Program-made: the position numbers and the translations under genes | Notes under the pieces: model-generated | Seen by the model: the letters and a program-made list of their open reading frames with translations, nothing else | Database searches by the model: none | What the model was told of the DNA's origin: nothing | In this document: piece after piece, positions 7,982-16,216 of the stretch | How the letters are laid out: every line of letters starts with the position of its first letter | Position numbering within the stretch: the first letter of the stretch is position 1 | Assembly: GCA_004292855.1 (NCBI GenBank) | Contig: RDXN01000040.1 | Span: forward strand, 1-64,000 | Direction of reading: 5' to 3' | Length of the DNA: 64,000 nt | Source of the DNA: Cytophagales bacterium | Lineage (GTDB): Bacteria; Bacteroidota; Bacteroidia; Cytophagales; Spirosomataceae

Positions 7982-8818
7982 ATGCCAACCGTTGCCCCCA
8001 TCCAGATCACCCGCGTGCGGGGCGAAAGCCGATCCACACAGCCTGACTTAGTGGCGGTTGAGGAACCGCTCGAAATCCGGCTGGGCTTTGGACCAACCAC
8101 CGAACGGGCACAACGCACCCTCGCCGTGACGATGCGTACCCCCGGCCACGACCACGAACTGGCCCTGGGCTATTTGCTGGCGGAGGGCATTATCCAAACG
8201 CAAACAGATGTGCTCTCGTGTCGCCATTGCGTGCAGGATGAGCAGAAAGACGGTAATGTGATTCGCGTTGAACTCGCCCCAACGGTCGCGCTCGACTGGG
8301 CGCGGCTCGACCGATTTAGTTACGCGTCGGCGAGTTGTGGGCTGTGCGGCAAAACCTCCATTGATGCCCTGCGGCAACAAGGTGCCCGCCCGCTCGAACC
8401 GGGTTTTAGCGTAGCTGCCAGCCTGATTTCGGCCCTTCCCGACCGCATACGAACCTATCAACCAGCCTACCAACACACAGGAGGAATTCACGCGTCGGCC
8501 CTTTTTACGGCAGACGGAACCATCCGGCGCGTTCGCGAAGACATTGGCCGGCACAACGCGCTCGACAAAGTAATTGGTGCTGCGTTTTGGGAAGAAAATA
8601 CGCCCCTGAGTCAATACGGTCTTTTTCTGAGTGGCCGCATCGGTTTCGAGTTGGTCCAAAAGGCCTGGATGGCGGGTCTTTCGCTCGTTGTGGCCGTGGG
8701 GGCACCGTCGAGCCTGGCGGTCGATCTGGCCCGGGAAGCAAACATTACCCTCGTGGGATTCGTCCGCAACGAGCAGTTCAACATGTACACCAGTCCTCAA
8801 CGCATTTCTGAACTGTGA
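7982..8818 (+). CDS. fdhD: Formate dehydrogenase accessory sulfurtransferase FdhD
   Basis: 278 residues, the usual length. FdhD carries sulfur from the cysteine desulfurase IscS to the molybdenum cofactor before it is inserted into formate dehydrogenase. The catalytic loop is SASCGLCGKTSIDAL with Cys119 and Cys122 (the Cys-x2-Cys pair of E. coli FdhD). Other family text is RTPGHDHELALGYLLAEGII, GGIHASALF, VREDIGRHNALDKVIG and SGRIGFELVQKAWMAG. The gene precedes a molybdopterin oxidoreductase on the same strand, which fits its role. Its TGA stop is inside an 85-bp repeat unit. Confidence 0.96.
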   Translation: MPTVAPIQITRVRGESRSTQPDLVAVEEPLEIRLGFGPTTERAQRTLAVTMRTPGHDHELALGYLLAEGIIQTQTDVLSCRHCVQDEQKDGNVIRVELAPTVALDWARLDRFSYASASCGLCGKTSIDALRQQGARPLEPGFSVAASLISALPDRIRTYQPAYQHTGGIHASALFTADGTIRRVREDIGRHNALDKVIGAAFWEENTPLSQYGLFLSGRIGFELVQKAWMAGLSLVVAVGAPSSLAVDLAREANITLVGFVRNEQFNMYTSPQRISEL

Positions 8819-8987
8819 TTCGTGTGATTTTTTTGATTACACTGATGCAGTAACAATCATGCAAATCATTTAATCACACGAATCACAGTTCAGATAACCT
8901 CATGATTCGTGTGATTTTTTTGATTACACTGATGCAGTACCAATCATACAAATCATTTAATCACACGAATCACAGTTCAGATAACCT
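8813..8987. repeat. 85-bp tandem repeat, each copy a hairpin, between fdhD and fdhF
   Basis: Copy one is 8816-8900 and copy two 8903-8987, with two mismatches. In copy one, 8813-8829 (CTGTGATTCGTGTGATT) is the exact reverse complement of 8872-8888; copy two can form nearly the same stem. The repeat starts within the fdhD stop codon and ends directly before the fdhF start codon, so it constitutes the entire untranslated leader of the oxidoreductase. AT content is clearly higher than in the flanking genes. Confidence 0.9.
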
Positions 8988-11270
8988 ATGATCCCCGACG
9001 AACTCAGCGGCAAACTCGACGTCCGCGAACCCAAAACTGAAGCTGCTGGCATCACGGCGGTTGTTAAATCGCTCGAACATGTGTTTCGCCAAACGGAGGC
9101 AGGCAGGGGCTGGACCGCTTTGGCGAAAGTGAATCAGATAGACGGGTACGATTGCCCCTCCTGCGCCTGGCCGGACCCCGACCGGGGTCGTTCGCCCATT
9201 GCCGAGTATTGCGAGAGCGGGGCCAAAGCTGTTGCCGATGAGGTCATGACCAAACATACGGCATCGCCCGTCCTGTTTCAGCGGCATTCGATAGGCGAGT
9301 TACTGCAAAAAACCGACTTCTGGCTCGGACAACAGGGCCGACTCACACAGCCGATGGTCGTGCGTCGGCAGGGAAAAACGGACGATCAACTTCATTACGA
9401 ACCTATCTCGTGGGACGACGCCTTTGATCTCGTTGCCGACCACCTCAACCGCCTTGCCTCGGCGGATGAGGCTATTTTCTACACATCGGGTCGCACGGCC
9501 AACGAAACAGCGTTTCTTTACCAACTGTTTGTCCGAATGTACGGGACTAACAATCTGCCCGACTGCTCGAACATGTGCCACGAATCGACGGGGGTGGCTT
9601 TGGGAGAGACCATTGGGTTGGGGAAGGCGTCGATTGTGTACGACGATTTTGCGAAGGCCGATGTGATTATCGTGATGGGCCAAAACCCCGGTACCAACGC
9701 CCCCCGGATGCTCACCGTGCTGGAAGAAGCCAAACGCGCCGGAGCGCAAATCGTGGCCGTGAACCCGCTGGTTGAAACGGGCTTGCTGGCGTTTAAGCAC
9801 CCGCAAAAGGTGCGCGACGTGTTGTTTGGCGGTCAAAAACTCACCGACCTCTACCTCCAAATCCGCATCAACACCGATTTGGCCCTGCTCAAGGCGGTTT
9901 GTAAACTGCTGCTGATCGAGGAAAAAAAACACCCTGGCCAAGTGCTCGACCGGGCGTTTATTGACGAGTATACGGCTGATTATGAAACATTTGTAGCTTC
10001 ACTCAACAGGTATGATCTGGATGAGTTGATTGAGCAGACCGGGCTTGCACAGGAACAGGTCCACGCATTAGTCAAGGCCATTCGGTTCAAAAAGAAGATC
10101 ATTATCTGCTGGGCGATGGGCCTAACGCAGCACAAAAACGCGGTTGAGACTATTCGGGAAATCATCAACCTGCTGTTGCTGAAAGGCAGCATCGGTATTG
10201 AAGGCGGAGGGGCGGCCCCCATTCGCGGCCACAGCAACGTGCAGGGCGACCGCACAATGGGCATTTACGAAAAGCCCAAGCCGCAGTTTCTGGATGCCCT
10301 CAAACGCGAGTTCGGTTTTGAGCCGCCCCGCGAACCGGGTTACGATACGGTTGCGTCCGTAAAAGCCATGCACGAGGGCAAGGCAAAGGTGTTTGTGGGT
10401 ATGGGCGGCAACCTCGCGATGGCAACTTCCGACACGAACTTTTGCGCCGAAGCTCTGCGCCGGTGCGACCTGACCGTTCAAATCTCGACCAAGTTAAACC
10501 GCAGCCACCTGATTCACGGCGAAACGGCCCTGATTTTACCCTGCCTTGGTCACTCCGACATCGACCAGCAGGCAGCGGGTGAACAGTTCGTAACGATGGA
10601 AAACACCACGGGCGTGGTGCAGATGTCGAAAGGTGTGGTAGAGCCTATCTCGAAACTCATGTTGAGCGAACCGGCCATTGTGGCGGGGATAGCGAAGCGA
10701 ACGGTGCCGCAATTCGATTGGGACGCGCACGTTGCCAACTACGACCGTATTCGTGATCGAATCGCCCGAACGATTGAAGGATGCGCTGATTACAACACCA
10801 AAGTGCGCCAAGACGGGGGCTTTTACCTGCCCAACGGCCCCCGCGAACGCCGGTTTACTACTCCCGACGGGAAAGCGCATTTTTCGATCAATACGCCTTC
10901 GCGAATCACGCTGGCCCCTGACGAACTCTTGCTGATGACCGTCCGCAGCCACGATCAGTTCAACACGACCGTCTACGGCAACGACGACCGCTACCGGGGC
11001 ATCTACAACGAACGACGGGTGGTGTTTCTGAATCCCGACGACATGGAAAAACTGGGATTATCCGACCGGCAAGTGGTTCATTTACAGAGTAGTTATGGAG
11101 GGCAGACTCGAACGGCTCACCGTTTCATCGCCATACCTTACGACATTCCGGCTGGCAACGCAGCCGCCTACTTTCCCGAAACAAACGTGTTGCTCCCCAT
11201 CGACCAAATAGCCGACAAAAGCCACACGCCCACCTCGAAGTCGATAGTGGTGAAAGTGGTAAAAGAGTGA
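8988..11270 (+). CDS. FdhF/YdeP-family molybdopterin oxidoreductase
   Basis: 760-residue cytoplasmic molybdopterin-dependent oxidoreductase of the formate-dehydrogenase-alpha-like FdhF/YdeP group. Seen: an N-terminal CPSCAWPDPDRG cysteine pair, SWDDAFDLVADHLN, the presumed metal-ligand segment NMCHESTGVALGETIGLGKAS, IIVMGQNPGTNAPRML, GIEGGGAAPIRGHSNVQGDRTMG, VFVGMGGNLAMA, LPCLGHSDIDQQ and the C-terminal molybdopterin-dinucleotide-binding domain (RSHDQFNTTVYG..DRYRGIYNERRVVFL). Length fits the family. No electron-transfer or membrane subunit accompanies it, so the physiological acceptor and even the substrate are open; formate is inferred from fdhD next door. Confidence 0.9.
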   Translation: MIPDELSGKLDVREPKTEAAGITAVVKSLEHVFRQTEAGRGWTALAKVNQIDGYDCPSCAWPDPDRGRSPIAEYCESGAKAVADEVMTKHTASPVLFQRHSIGELLQKTDFWLGQQGRLTQPMVVRRQGKTDDQLHYEPISWDDAFDLVADHLNRLASADEAIFYTSGRTANETAFLYQLFVRMYGTNNLPDCSNMCHESTGVALGETIGLGKASIVYDDFAKADVIIVMGQNPGTNAPRMLTVLEEAKRAGAQIVAVNPLVETGLLAFKHPQKVRDVLFGGQKLTDLYLQIRINTDLALLKAVCKLLLIEEKKHPGQVLDRAFIDEYTADYETFVASLNRYDLDELIEQTGLAQEQVHALVKAIRFKKKIIICWAMGLTQHKNAVETIREIINLLLLKGSIGIEGGGAAPIRGHSNVQGDRTMGIYEKPKPQFLDALKREFGFEPPREPGYDTVASVKAMHEGKAKVFVGMGGNLAMATSDTNFCAEALRRCDLTVQISTKLNRSHLIHGETALILPCLGHSDIDQQAAGEQFVTMENTTGVVQMSKGVVEPISKLMLSEPAIVAGIAKRTVPQFDWDAHVANYDRIRDRIARTIEGCADYNTKVRQDGGFYLPNGPRERRFTTPDGKAHFSINTPSRITLAPDELLLMTVRSHDQFNTTVYGNDDRYRGIYNERRVVFLNPDDMEKLGLSDRQVVHLQSSYGGQTRTAHRFIAIPYDIPAGNAAAYFPETNVLLPIDQIADKSHTPTSKSIVVKVVKE

Positions 11271-11345
11271 GTGATTGAATTGTTGAATGATTGAATACAG
11301 CAAGCGTCAGCCCATTCAATCATTCAACAATTCAATCACTCACTC
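11265..11345. terminator. 32-bp perfect palindrome covering both convergent stop codons
   Basis: Arms 11265-11296 and 11314-11345 are exact reverse complements with a 17-base loop. The left arm contains the TGA of the fdhF-type gene (11268-11270) and the right arm contains the lpxA stop (11340-11342, minus strand). As the only sequence between convergent genes it probably acts as a bidirectional terminator, although its AT-rich stem is unlike a classical GC-rich one. Confidence 0.75.
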
Positions 11346-12131
11346 CCTATCTCCTCCTCCCGGGCCGCGCATGATACCGCGTTCGGACGAACGAATGAAA
11401 TGCACGATCTCGTCGCGCTCATCCGACGGGGGTAGTTCCAGTTCAATTTGCGTCAGGGCGTCGTTGTTATTCAATCCCCGCAGATACAAATACCGGTACA
11501 CTTCCTGAATCTCGTTGATGCGCTCGTTGCTGTAGCCCCGTCGCCGAATGCCCGTGGAGTTGATGCCGACGTAAGTCAGCGGTTCGCGGGCGGCTTTAGC
11601 AAATGGCGGTACGTCTTTACGTACCAGTGAACCGCCCGAAATAAAAGCGTGCGCTCCGATACGTGTGAACTGCAATACCGAACTCGACCCGCCGATAATG
11701 GCCCAGTCGCCCATGTACACGTGGCCGGCCATCTGTACGTTGTTGGTCAGAATGCAATGATTGCCAATGCGGCAGTCGTGGGCTACGTGGGCGTAGGCCA
11801 TAATCAGGCAGTCGCTGCCAATCTCGGTTTTGTAGTGTTCTTCGGTGCCCCGGCTTATGGTCGCATACTCGCGGATGGTTGTATTGTCGCCAATAAAGGT
11901 GAGCGTGTATTCACCCTTGAACTTCAAATCTTGGGGGGTCGATGAGATAACGGCACCGGAATAAATCTTGCAATTTTTACCGATGCGGGCACCCTCATTG
12001 ATCACGGCGTGCGACCCAATCCAGGTCCCCTCGCCGATCTCTACATCTTTGTGAATGATGGCAAATGGCTCAATCACCACGTTTTGGGCGATTTTTGCTT
12101 CGGGGTGAACGTAGGCTAGTGGTTGTATCAT
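11340..12131 (-). CDS. lpxA: Acyl-ACP--UDP-N-acetylglucosamine O-acyltransferase
   Basis: 263-residue LpxA, the first enzyme of lipid A synthesis, which transfers a hydroxyacyl chain from ACP to UDP-GlcNAc. The N-terminal two thirds are left-handed beta-helix hexapeptide repeats (VHPEAKIAQNVVIEPFAII, IGEGTWIGSHAVI, IGKNCKIYSGAVI), with HDCRIGNHCILTNNVQMAGHV around the catalytic histidine region and ISGGSLVRKDVPPF. The C-terminal helical domain has GINSTGIRRRGYS. The start codon overlaps the lpxC/fabZ stop by four bases (ATGA), so the two are co-translated. Confidence 0.97.
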   Translation of the reverse strand: MIQPLAYVHPEAKIAQNVVIEPFAIIHKDVEIGEGTWIGSHAVINEGARIGKNCKIYSGAVISSTPQDLKFKGEYTLTFIGDNTTIREYATISRGTEEHYKTEIGSDCLIMAYAHVAHDCRIGNHCILTNNVQMAGHVYMGDWAIIGGSSSVLQFTRIGAHAFISGGSLVRKDVPPFAKAAREPLTYVGINSTGIRRRGYSNERINEIQEVYRYLYLRGLNNNDALTQIELELPPSDERDEIVHFIRSSERGIMRGPGGGDRE

Positions 12132-13522
12132 TTCTTTTTAACAAGGCTGGCAATCATATCGGCTTCGCACACGAGGTTGCCGGCCACGTATCCACGCCCC
12201 TGCATTTTAACGATGCCCCGCTTCATGGGCGAGGTAAATTCACAGCGGAGAAGCAGGGTGTCGCCAGGAAGAACATTCCGGCGGAAGCGACAGTTCTCAA
12301 TACCAATCAGATAGGGCCAGTAGTTTTCGGGATCAGGCACGGTGCTAAGGACCAGAATACCCCCCGTTTGGGCCATGGCTTCCAACTGCATCACGCCCGG
12401 CATAACGGGGTTGCCGGGGAAGTGACCCGGAAAAAACGGCTCGTTCATCGTCACGTTTTTCACCCCAACAACGCTGTTTTCGTCGAGCGCGATAATCCGG
12501 TCGATCATCTGGAACGGATACCGGTGGGGCAGCATCTGCGCAATCCGGTTCATGTCCATCACGGGTGGTTGCCGGGGGTCGAACTGAGGCACCTGGTTCT
12601 GCGCGTTCTTCTGAATGAGCTTCTTGATCTTCTTGGCAAATGCCACGTTGGCCGCATGACCGGGGCGAGCCGCCAGAATTTGCGCCTTGATGGGCCGACC
12701 AATCAGGGCCAAATCACCGATCATGTCCAGCAGTTTGTGCCGGGCCATCTCGTTGGGGTAGTGCAGATCGAGGTTGTTCAAGATGCCTACGTCCTTATTG
12801 ACGCTGATTTTGGGTTTGTTCAGCAACTCGGCCAAATGATCGAGTTCGCCTTCTTCAACCTTACGATCAACAATCACAATAGCGTTGCTTAAATCGCCCC
12901 CTTTAATCAAATTTTGCTTGTACAGAGCCTCTAATTCGTGTAAAAACACAAACGTGCGGCACATGGCAATCTGCTCCGGGAACAGCGTGAGGTCGTTGAG
13001 ATAGGCGTGTTGGCTACTCAAAAACCGCGAGTTGTAGTCAACCATCACCGTCAGGCGGTAGTCGTTCAGGGGCAGGGCCGCCAGTTCAATATCTTTCTCC
13101 TCGTTTTTGTAATGAACGTATTCGTTCACCTCAAAATAGTTGCGGGCGGCATTCTGCTCCTCAATACCCGCATCGCGCAGGGCATCGACAAACTTGATCG
13201 ACGAACCGTCCATGATCGGTGGCTCGGGGCCGTCGAGTTGGATGAGTACATTGTCTATTTGCAGGCCAACCATAGCCGCCAACGTATGTTCGACAGTGTG
13301 AACGCGGGCACCATTCTGCTCAATCGTGGTGCCCCGCGACAGGTCCACCACGTTATCGACATCGGCGTCGACAATGGGCTGGCCGGGGAGGTCGACGCGC
13401 TGAAATTTATAACCGTGATTGGTAGGGGCGGGCAGAAACGTCATCGTAGCCGATACGCCCGTATGCAGGCCCACGCCCGATACCGAAACGGCTTTTTGTA
13501 TGGTCTGTTGCTTGATATTCAT
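12128..13522 (-). CDS. lpxC: Bifunctional LpxC deacetylase / FabZ dehydratase
   Basis: 464-residue fusion known from Bacteroidota. Residues 1-300 are UDP-3-O-acyl-GlcNAc deacetylase LpxC, the zinc enzyme that commits to lipid A: QKAVSVSGVGLHTG, VHTVEHTLAAMVGL with zinc histidines, LDGPEPPIMDGSS, and KHKLLDMIGDLAL-like text (ARHKLLDMIGDLAL). Residues about 320-464 are (3R)-hydroxyacyl-ACP dehydratase FabZ: LPHRYPFQMIDRI, EPFFPGHFPGNPVMPGVMQLEAMAQ with the catalytic His and Glu, and the closing MIASLVKKK. ATG 13522 (MNIKQQT) is used; the longer open frame reads through the intergenic stretch. The gene sits 22 bases after lpxD. Confidence 0.96.
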   Translation of the reverse strand: MNIKQQTIQKAVSVSGVGLHTGVSATMTFLPAPTNHGYKFQRVDLPGQPIVDADVDNVVDLSRGTTIEQNGARVHTVEHTLAAMVGLQIDNVLIQLDGPEPPIMDGSSIKFVDALRDAGIEEQNAARNYFEVNEYVHYKNEEKDIELAALPLNDYRLTVMVDYNSRFLSSQHAYLNDLTLFPEQIAMCRTFVFLHELEALYKQNLIKGGDLSNAIVIVDRKVEEGELDHLAELLNKPKISVNKDVGILNNLDLHYPNEMARHKLLDMIGDLALIGRPIKAQILAARPGHAANVAFAKKIKKLIQKNAQNQVPQFDPRQPPVMDMNRIAQMLPHRYPFQMIDRIIALDENSVVGVKNVTMNEPFFPGHFPGNPVMPGVMQLEAMAQTGGILVLSTVPDPENYWPYLIGIENCRFRRNVLPGDTLLLRCEFTSPMKRGIVKMQGRGYVAGNLVCEADMIASLVKKK

Positions 13523-13544
13523 ATCGTTTTTACTGGTGAATGGA

Positions 13545-14579
13545 TCATCCTTCACCCTTCTTTTCCAATTCAAGGGTTCGTACGCGTTTTTCCAGTTCAG
13601 GCAATTTACGGACCAGCACCTGCGACCGCAAACTCTCCTGAAGCTCTTGCGGGGGGGTGCCATTAACCGATCTCCCCGGTTCTTTAATGGTTTTGCCTAC
13701 GCCCGACTGTGCGCCCACGCGGGTGTTGTTGGCAATTTCGATATGCCCACCAATGCCCACTTGCCCACCGATAATGCAATTGTCGCCGATCTTGGTTGAT
13801 CCCGAAATGCCTGTTTGAGCCGCAATAACGGTGTTTCTACCAATTTCAACATTGTGCCCAACCTGAACCAGGTTGTCGAGCTTGGCCCCCTGTCGAATAA
13901 TTGTGGACCCCATCGTAGCGCAGTCGATGGTGGTGTTGGCTCCCACACTAACATGGTCTTCGAGCACAACGTTGCCTAGTTGCGGGATAGTTTTGTAGGA
14001 ACCATCGGACTGAGGGGCGAAGCCGAAACCATCGCTCCCAATCACAGCGTTTGGGTGTAGCGTGCAGTGGCTCCCGATAATGCAGTTAGCCAACACGCGC
14101 ACACCGGGCAGCAGAATGGTGTTATCGCCAATTTGCACCCCATCGCCAATATACACGTGCGGGTGAATCTTCACGTTGTTGCCAATGCGGCAGTTCCGCC
14201 CTACATACGAAAACGCCCCCCGGTACACCTGATCGCCAACCGAACTGCCGTCCGACAGATAGCTTGGTTGCTCCACGCCAACCCGCGCAAATGACACCTG
14301 ACGGTGGTATTCTTCGAGCAGGCGGGTAAAGGCTAAATAGGAGTTTTCTACAAAAATAAGGGTAGCTTCTACTGGCTTTTTCGGCTCGAATGACTGGTCG
14401 ACAATCACCGCCGAAGCCTGCGTGGTGTATAAATGAGACTCGTATTTGAGATTCGACAGGAACGAAATACTCCCCGGTTGGCCTTCTTCAATTTTGGCTA
14501 ACTGGTTGATAGACAAGGAATCATTTCCTTGTATTTTGCCATCGATCAGGGTCGCAATTTGCCTGACAGTAAACTCCAT
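13545..14579 (-). CDS. lpxD: UDP-3-O-(3-hydroxyacyl)glucosamine N-acyltransferase
   Basis: 344-residue LpxD, the third enzyme of lipid A synthesis. An N-terminal uridine-binding domain (MEFTVRQIATLIDGKIQGND, ISFLSNLKYESHLYTTQASAVIV) is followed by hexapeptide beta-helix repeats (IGNNVKIHPHVYIGDGVQIGDNTI) with the catalytic HPNAVIGSDGFGFAP segment and LVQVGHNVEIGRN, then a C-terminal helix (SLRSQVLVRKLPELEKRVRTLE). ATG 14579 is preferred; a TTG two codons earlier is possible. First of three lpx genes on this strand, with the HD hydrolase gene upstream. Confidence 0.96.
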   Translation of the reverse strand: MEFTVRQIATLIDGKIQGNDSLSINQLAKIEEGQPGSISFLSNLKYESHLYTTQASAVIVDQSFEPKKPVEATLIFVENSYLAFTRLLEEYHRQVSFARVGVEQPSYLSDGSSVGDQVYRGAFSYVGRNCRIGNNVKIHPHVYIGDGVQIGDNTILLPGVRVLANCIIGSHCTLHPNAVIGSDGFGFAPQSDGSYKTIPQLGNVVLEDHVSVGANTTIDCATMGSTIIRQGAKLDNLVQVGHNVEIGRNTVIAAQTGISGSTKIGDNCIIGGQVGIGGHIEIANNTRVGAQSGVGKTIKEPGRSVNGTPPQELQESLRSQVLVRKLPELEKRVRTLELEKKGEG

Positions 14580-14683
14580 ACGCAATTGGTAGCGAGAGTG
14601 AGCAGCCCCAAATAGGGCCTTTGTACGAGTGCGAAGGTAGCCAACAAATAGGACTATTTGGGTATTTGCCGGATTATTTCAAT

Positions 14684-16042
14684 TTATTGGTGGGAAGGTA
14701 ATACCTCGCTCCACTGAACGTTCCTGGCCCAGCAAATATAATACCGCCTGACAATGTGGGTGAGGGCTTTGATGTTGGGCAGATCCGAAGCATCGGCAAT
14801 GTCGATCACCTGCCCCGTTTTGAGCTTGATATTGATCTTGTCGCCCGAGGGCAGATAAGCCGCGTTGGTGGCTTGGCCTTCGACCAGAAAGTACGATAGT
14901 TCCTCGTCGGTAATGCCCTGTTGGCGCAGTTGCTCTTCGAGTTCGAGCAGGAGTTCGGGCGCAAACGGCTCGGTGGCATGAACAATTTTGTACAGGTGCC
15001 GGTCGAGCAGCATCCGACAGAGAGCCGACAAAACCCGGTCGGAGTGGCTTGCCCAGAGTTTGATGCAAGCCCACACATCGAAGTCGTCTAGCTCGGTAAA
15101 GGCTTGCAGGTAGCGCGACTCGGTTCTGAAGGCATCGAGCGTAACGTCGTTTTCCAAAAACAGCCGGAAAGCGGGCGACATAAACAAGGGTTCGCCCGAT
15201 TGTTGCCGCACCAGAAACCGTGCCCGACGCAGCACCTGAATCAGCATTGATTCTACACAAATCGACGTTTTGTGCAGATACACTTGCCAGTACATGATCC
15301 GGCGCGAGTTCAGGAAGTTTTCGATGCTCAAAATGCCCTTGGCTTCCACACAAAGCACATCGTCGACCAAATCGAGCATTTTGATGATGCGGTCGGCCCC
15401 GATGGTGCCTTCGGCCACGCCCGTATAAAAACTGTCGCGGTTGAGGTAATCCATCCGGTCCATATCGAGCTGACTCGACACGAGTTGGTGAAAGAATGGC
15501 CGCTCGTAGGTGCCCTCAAAAATCTGAATGGCCAACGAAAGCCGCCCGCCAAACTGCCGGTTCAGGTCGTGCATGAGCATGAGTGAGACCTCCTCGTGGG
15601 GCACATTCTCAAGAAAACAACATTCCAGCACATGCGAGAACGGTCCGTGCCCAACGTCGTGGAGCAGAATGGCAATTTGAGCGGCTTCGCACTCATCGTC
15701 GCTGATGAAGTGCCCCTTACCGCGCAGGGTCTGAATGGCCTGCCCCATCAGGTGCATGGCTCCGAGCGCGTGGTGAAAGCGCGTATGCAGGGCACCCGGA
15801 TACACATACTCCGACATGCCTAACTGCTTGATACGCCGGAGCCTTTGGAAATAGGTGTGCTCGACGAGGTCGTAAAGTAACTCCGACGGGATCGTGATGA
15901 AGCCGTAAACGGGGTCGTTGAGGATCTTCTTTTTATTGACGGAAGGCAAGAGCGGTAGCGGCTGGTTCGTCTCAAAGATACGGTGGAACGGGAGAATTGT
16001 TTTGTTGCTTACGTAACCAAACCTCTCCAACGGTTCTTGCAA
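14684..16042 (-). CDS. HD-domain phosphohydrolase
   Basis: About 452 residues, HD superfamily (dGTPase/YdhJ-like). The conserved block begins at KKILNDPVYGFITIPSELLYDLVEHTYFQRLRRIKQLG. The metal site is visible as ALHTRFHHALGAMHL (first His), AILLHDVGHGPFSH (the HD pair) and SSQLDMDRMDYLNRDS (last Asp). It probably hydrolyses a nucleotide phosphoester, with unknown substrate. This gene commonly precedes lpxD in Bacteroidota, as it does here 104 bases upstream. The start is uncertain: no ATG precedes the conserved region, and TTG at 16042 is the first candidate, TTG 16030 the second. A tRNA promoter on the other strand overlaps this start region. Confidence 0.85.
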   Translation of the reverse strand: MQEPLERFGYVSNKTILPFHRIFETNQPLPLLPSVNKKKILNDPVYGFITIPSELLYDLVEHTYFQRLRRIKQLGMSEYVYPGALHTRFHHALGAMHLMGQAIQTLRGKGHFISDDECEAAQIAILLHDVGHGPFSHVLECCFLENVPHEEVSLMLMHDLNRQFGGRLSLAIQIFEGTYERPFFHQLVSSQLDMDRMDYLNRDSFYTGVAEGTIGADRIIKMLDLVDDVLCVEAKGILSIENFLNSRRIMYWQVYLHKTSICVESMLIQVLRRARFLVRQQSGEPLFMSPAFRLFLENDVTLDAFRTESRYLQAFTELDDFDVWACIKLWASHSDRVLSALCRMLLDRHLYKIVHATEPFAPELLLELEEQLRQQGITDEELSYFLVEGQATNAAYLPSGDKINIKLKTGQVIDIADASDLPNIKALTHIVRRYYICWARNVQWSEVLPSHQ

Positions 16043-16067
16043 AGTCGGTTCAGCCGCCGTATATTTG
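16037..16067 (+). promoter_or_regulatory. Bacteroidota-type promoter of the CAU tRNA
   Basis: TTG at 16037-16039, a 20-base spacer and TATATTTG at 16060-16067 match the Bacteroidota consensus (TTG / TAnnTTTG). Transcription would start near 16074, 24 bases before the mature tRNA. The box lies over the 5-prime end of the divergent HD hydrolase gene. Confidence 0.7.
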
Positions 16068-16097
16068 CGCTACAAATAAGTACAGTAAAAATCATAA

Positions 16098-16171
16098 GGG
16101 CTTGTAACTCAGTTGGTTAGAGTGCCTGACTCATAATCAGTAAGTCCCTGGTTCGAGCCCAGGCTGGCCCA
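16098..16171 (+). tRNA. tRNA with CAU anticodon (Met elongator or Ile2)
   Basis: A 74-nt cloverleaf: acceptor GGGCTTG/CTGGCCC, D arm ACTC/GAGT, anticodon stem CCTGA/TCAGT around loop CTCATAA with anticodon CAT at positions 34-36, variable AAGTC, and T arm CCTGG-TTCGAGC-CCAGG. The discriminator is A and CCA is not encoded. As drawn there are a T-T pair at 6-67 and a C-T pair at 27-43. The D-stem pair 10-25 is A-T. CAU can mean elongator methionine or, with lysidine at C34, AUA isoleucine; sequence alone does not decide here. It is not the initiator type, since the three G-C pairs before the anticodon loop are lacking. Confidence 0.93.
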
Positions 16172-16176
16172 CATAG

Positions 16177-16216
16177 ACCCCTTTTTCGGAAACGAAGAAG
16201 GGGTTTTGTTTTTATG
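16177..16216 (+). terminator. Intrinsic terminator after the tRNA
   Basis: An 11-bp stem CCCCTTTTTCG / CGAAGAAGGGG (one G-T pair) with loop GAAA is followed by TTTTGTTTTT. It starts a few bases past the tRNA end and also covers the stop codon of the convergent PD-(D/E)XK-like gene. Confidence 0.85.

Noticed and set aside
12065-12892. Plus-strand frame of 275 codons opposite lpxC/fabZ
   Set aside because: Antisense shadow; lpxC/fabZ on the minus strand is fully supported.
16098-16171. Initiator methionine tRNA
   Set aside because: The run of three G-C pairs next to the anticodon loop and the unpaired 1-72 position typical of initiators are missing.
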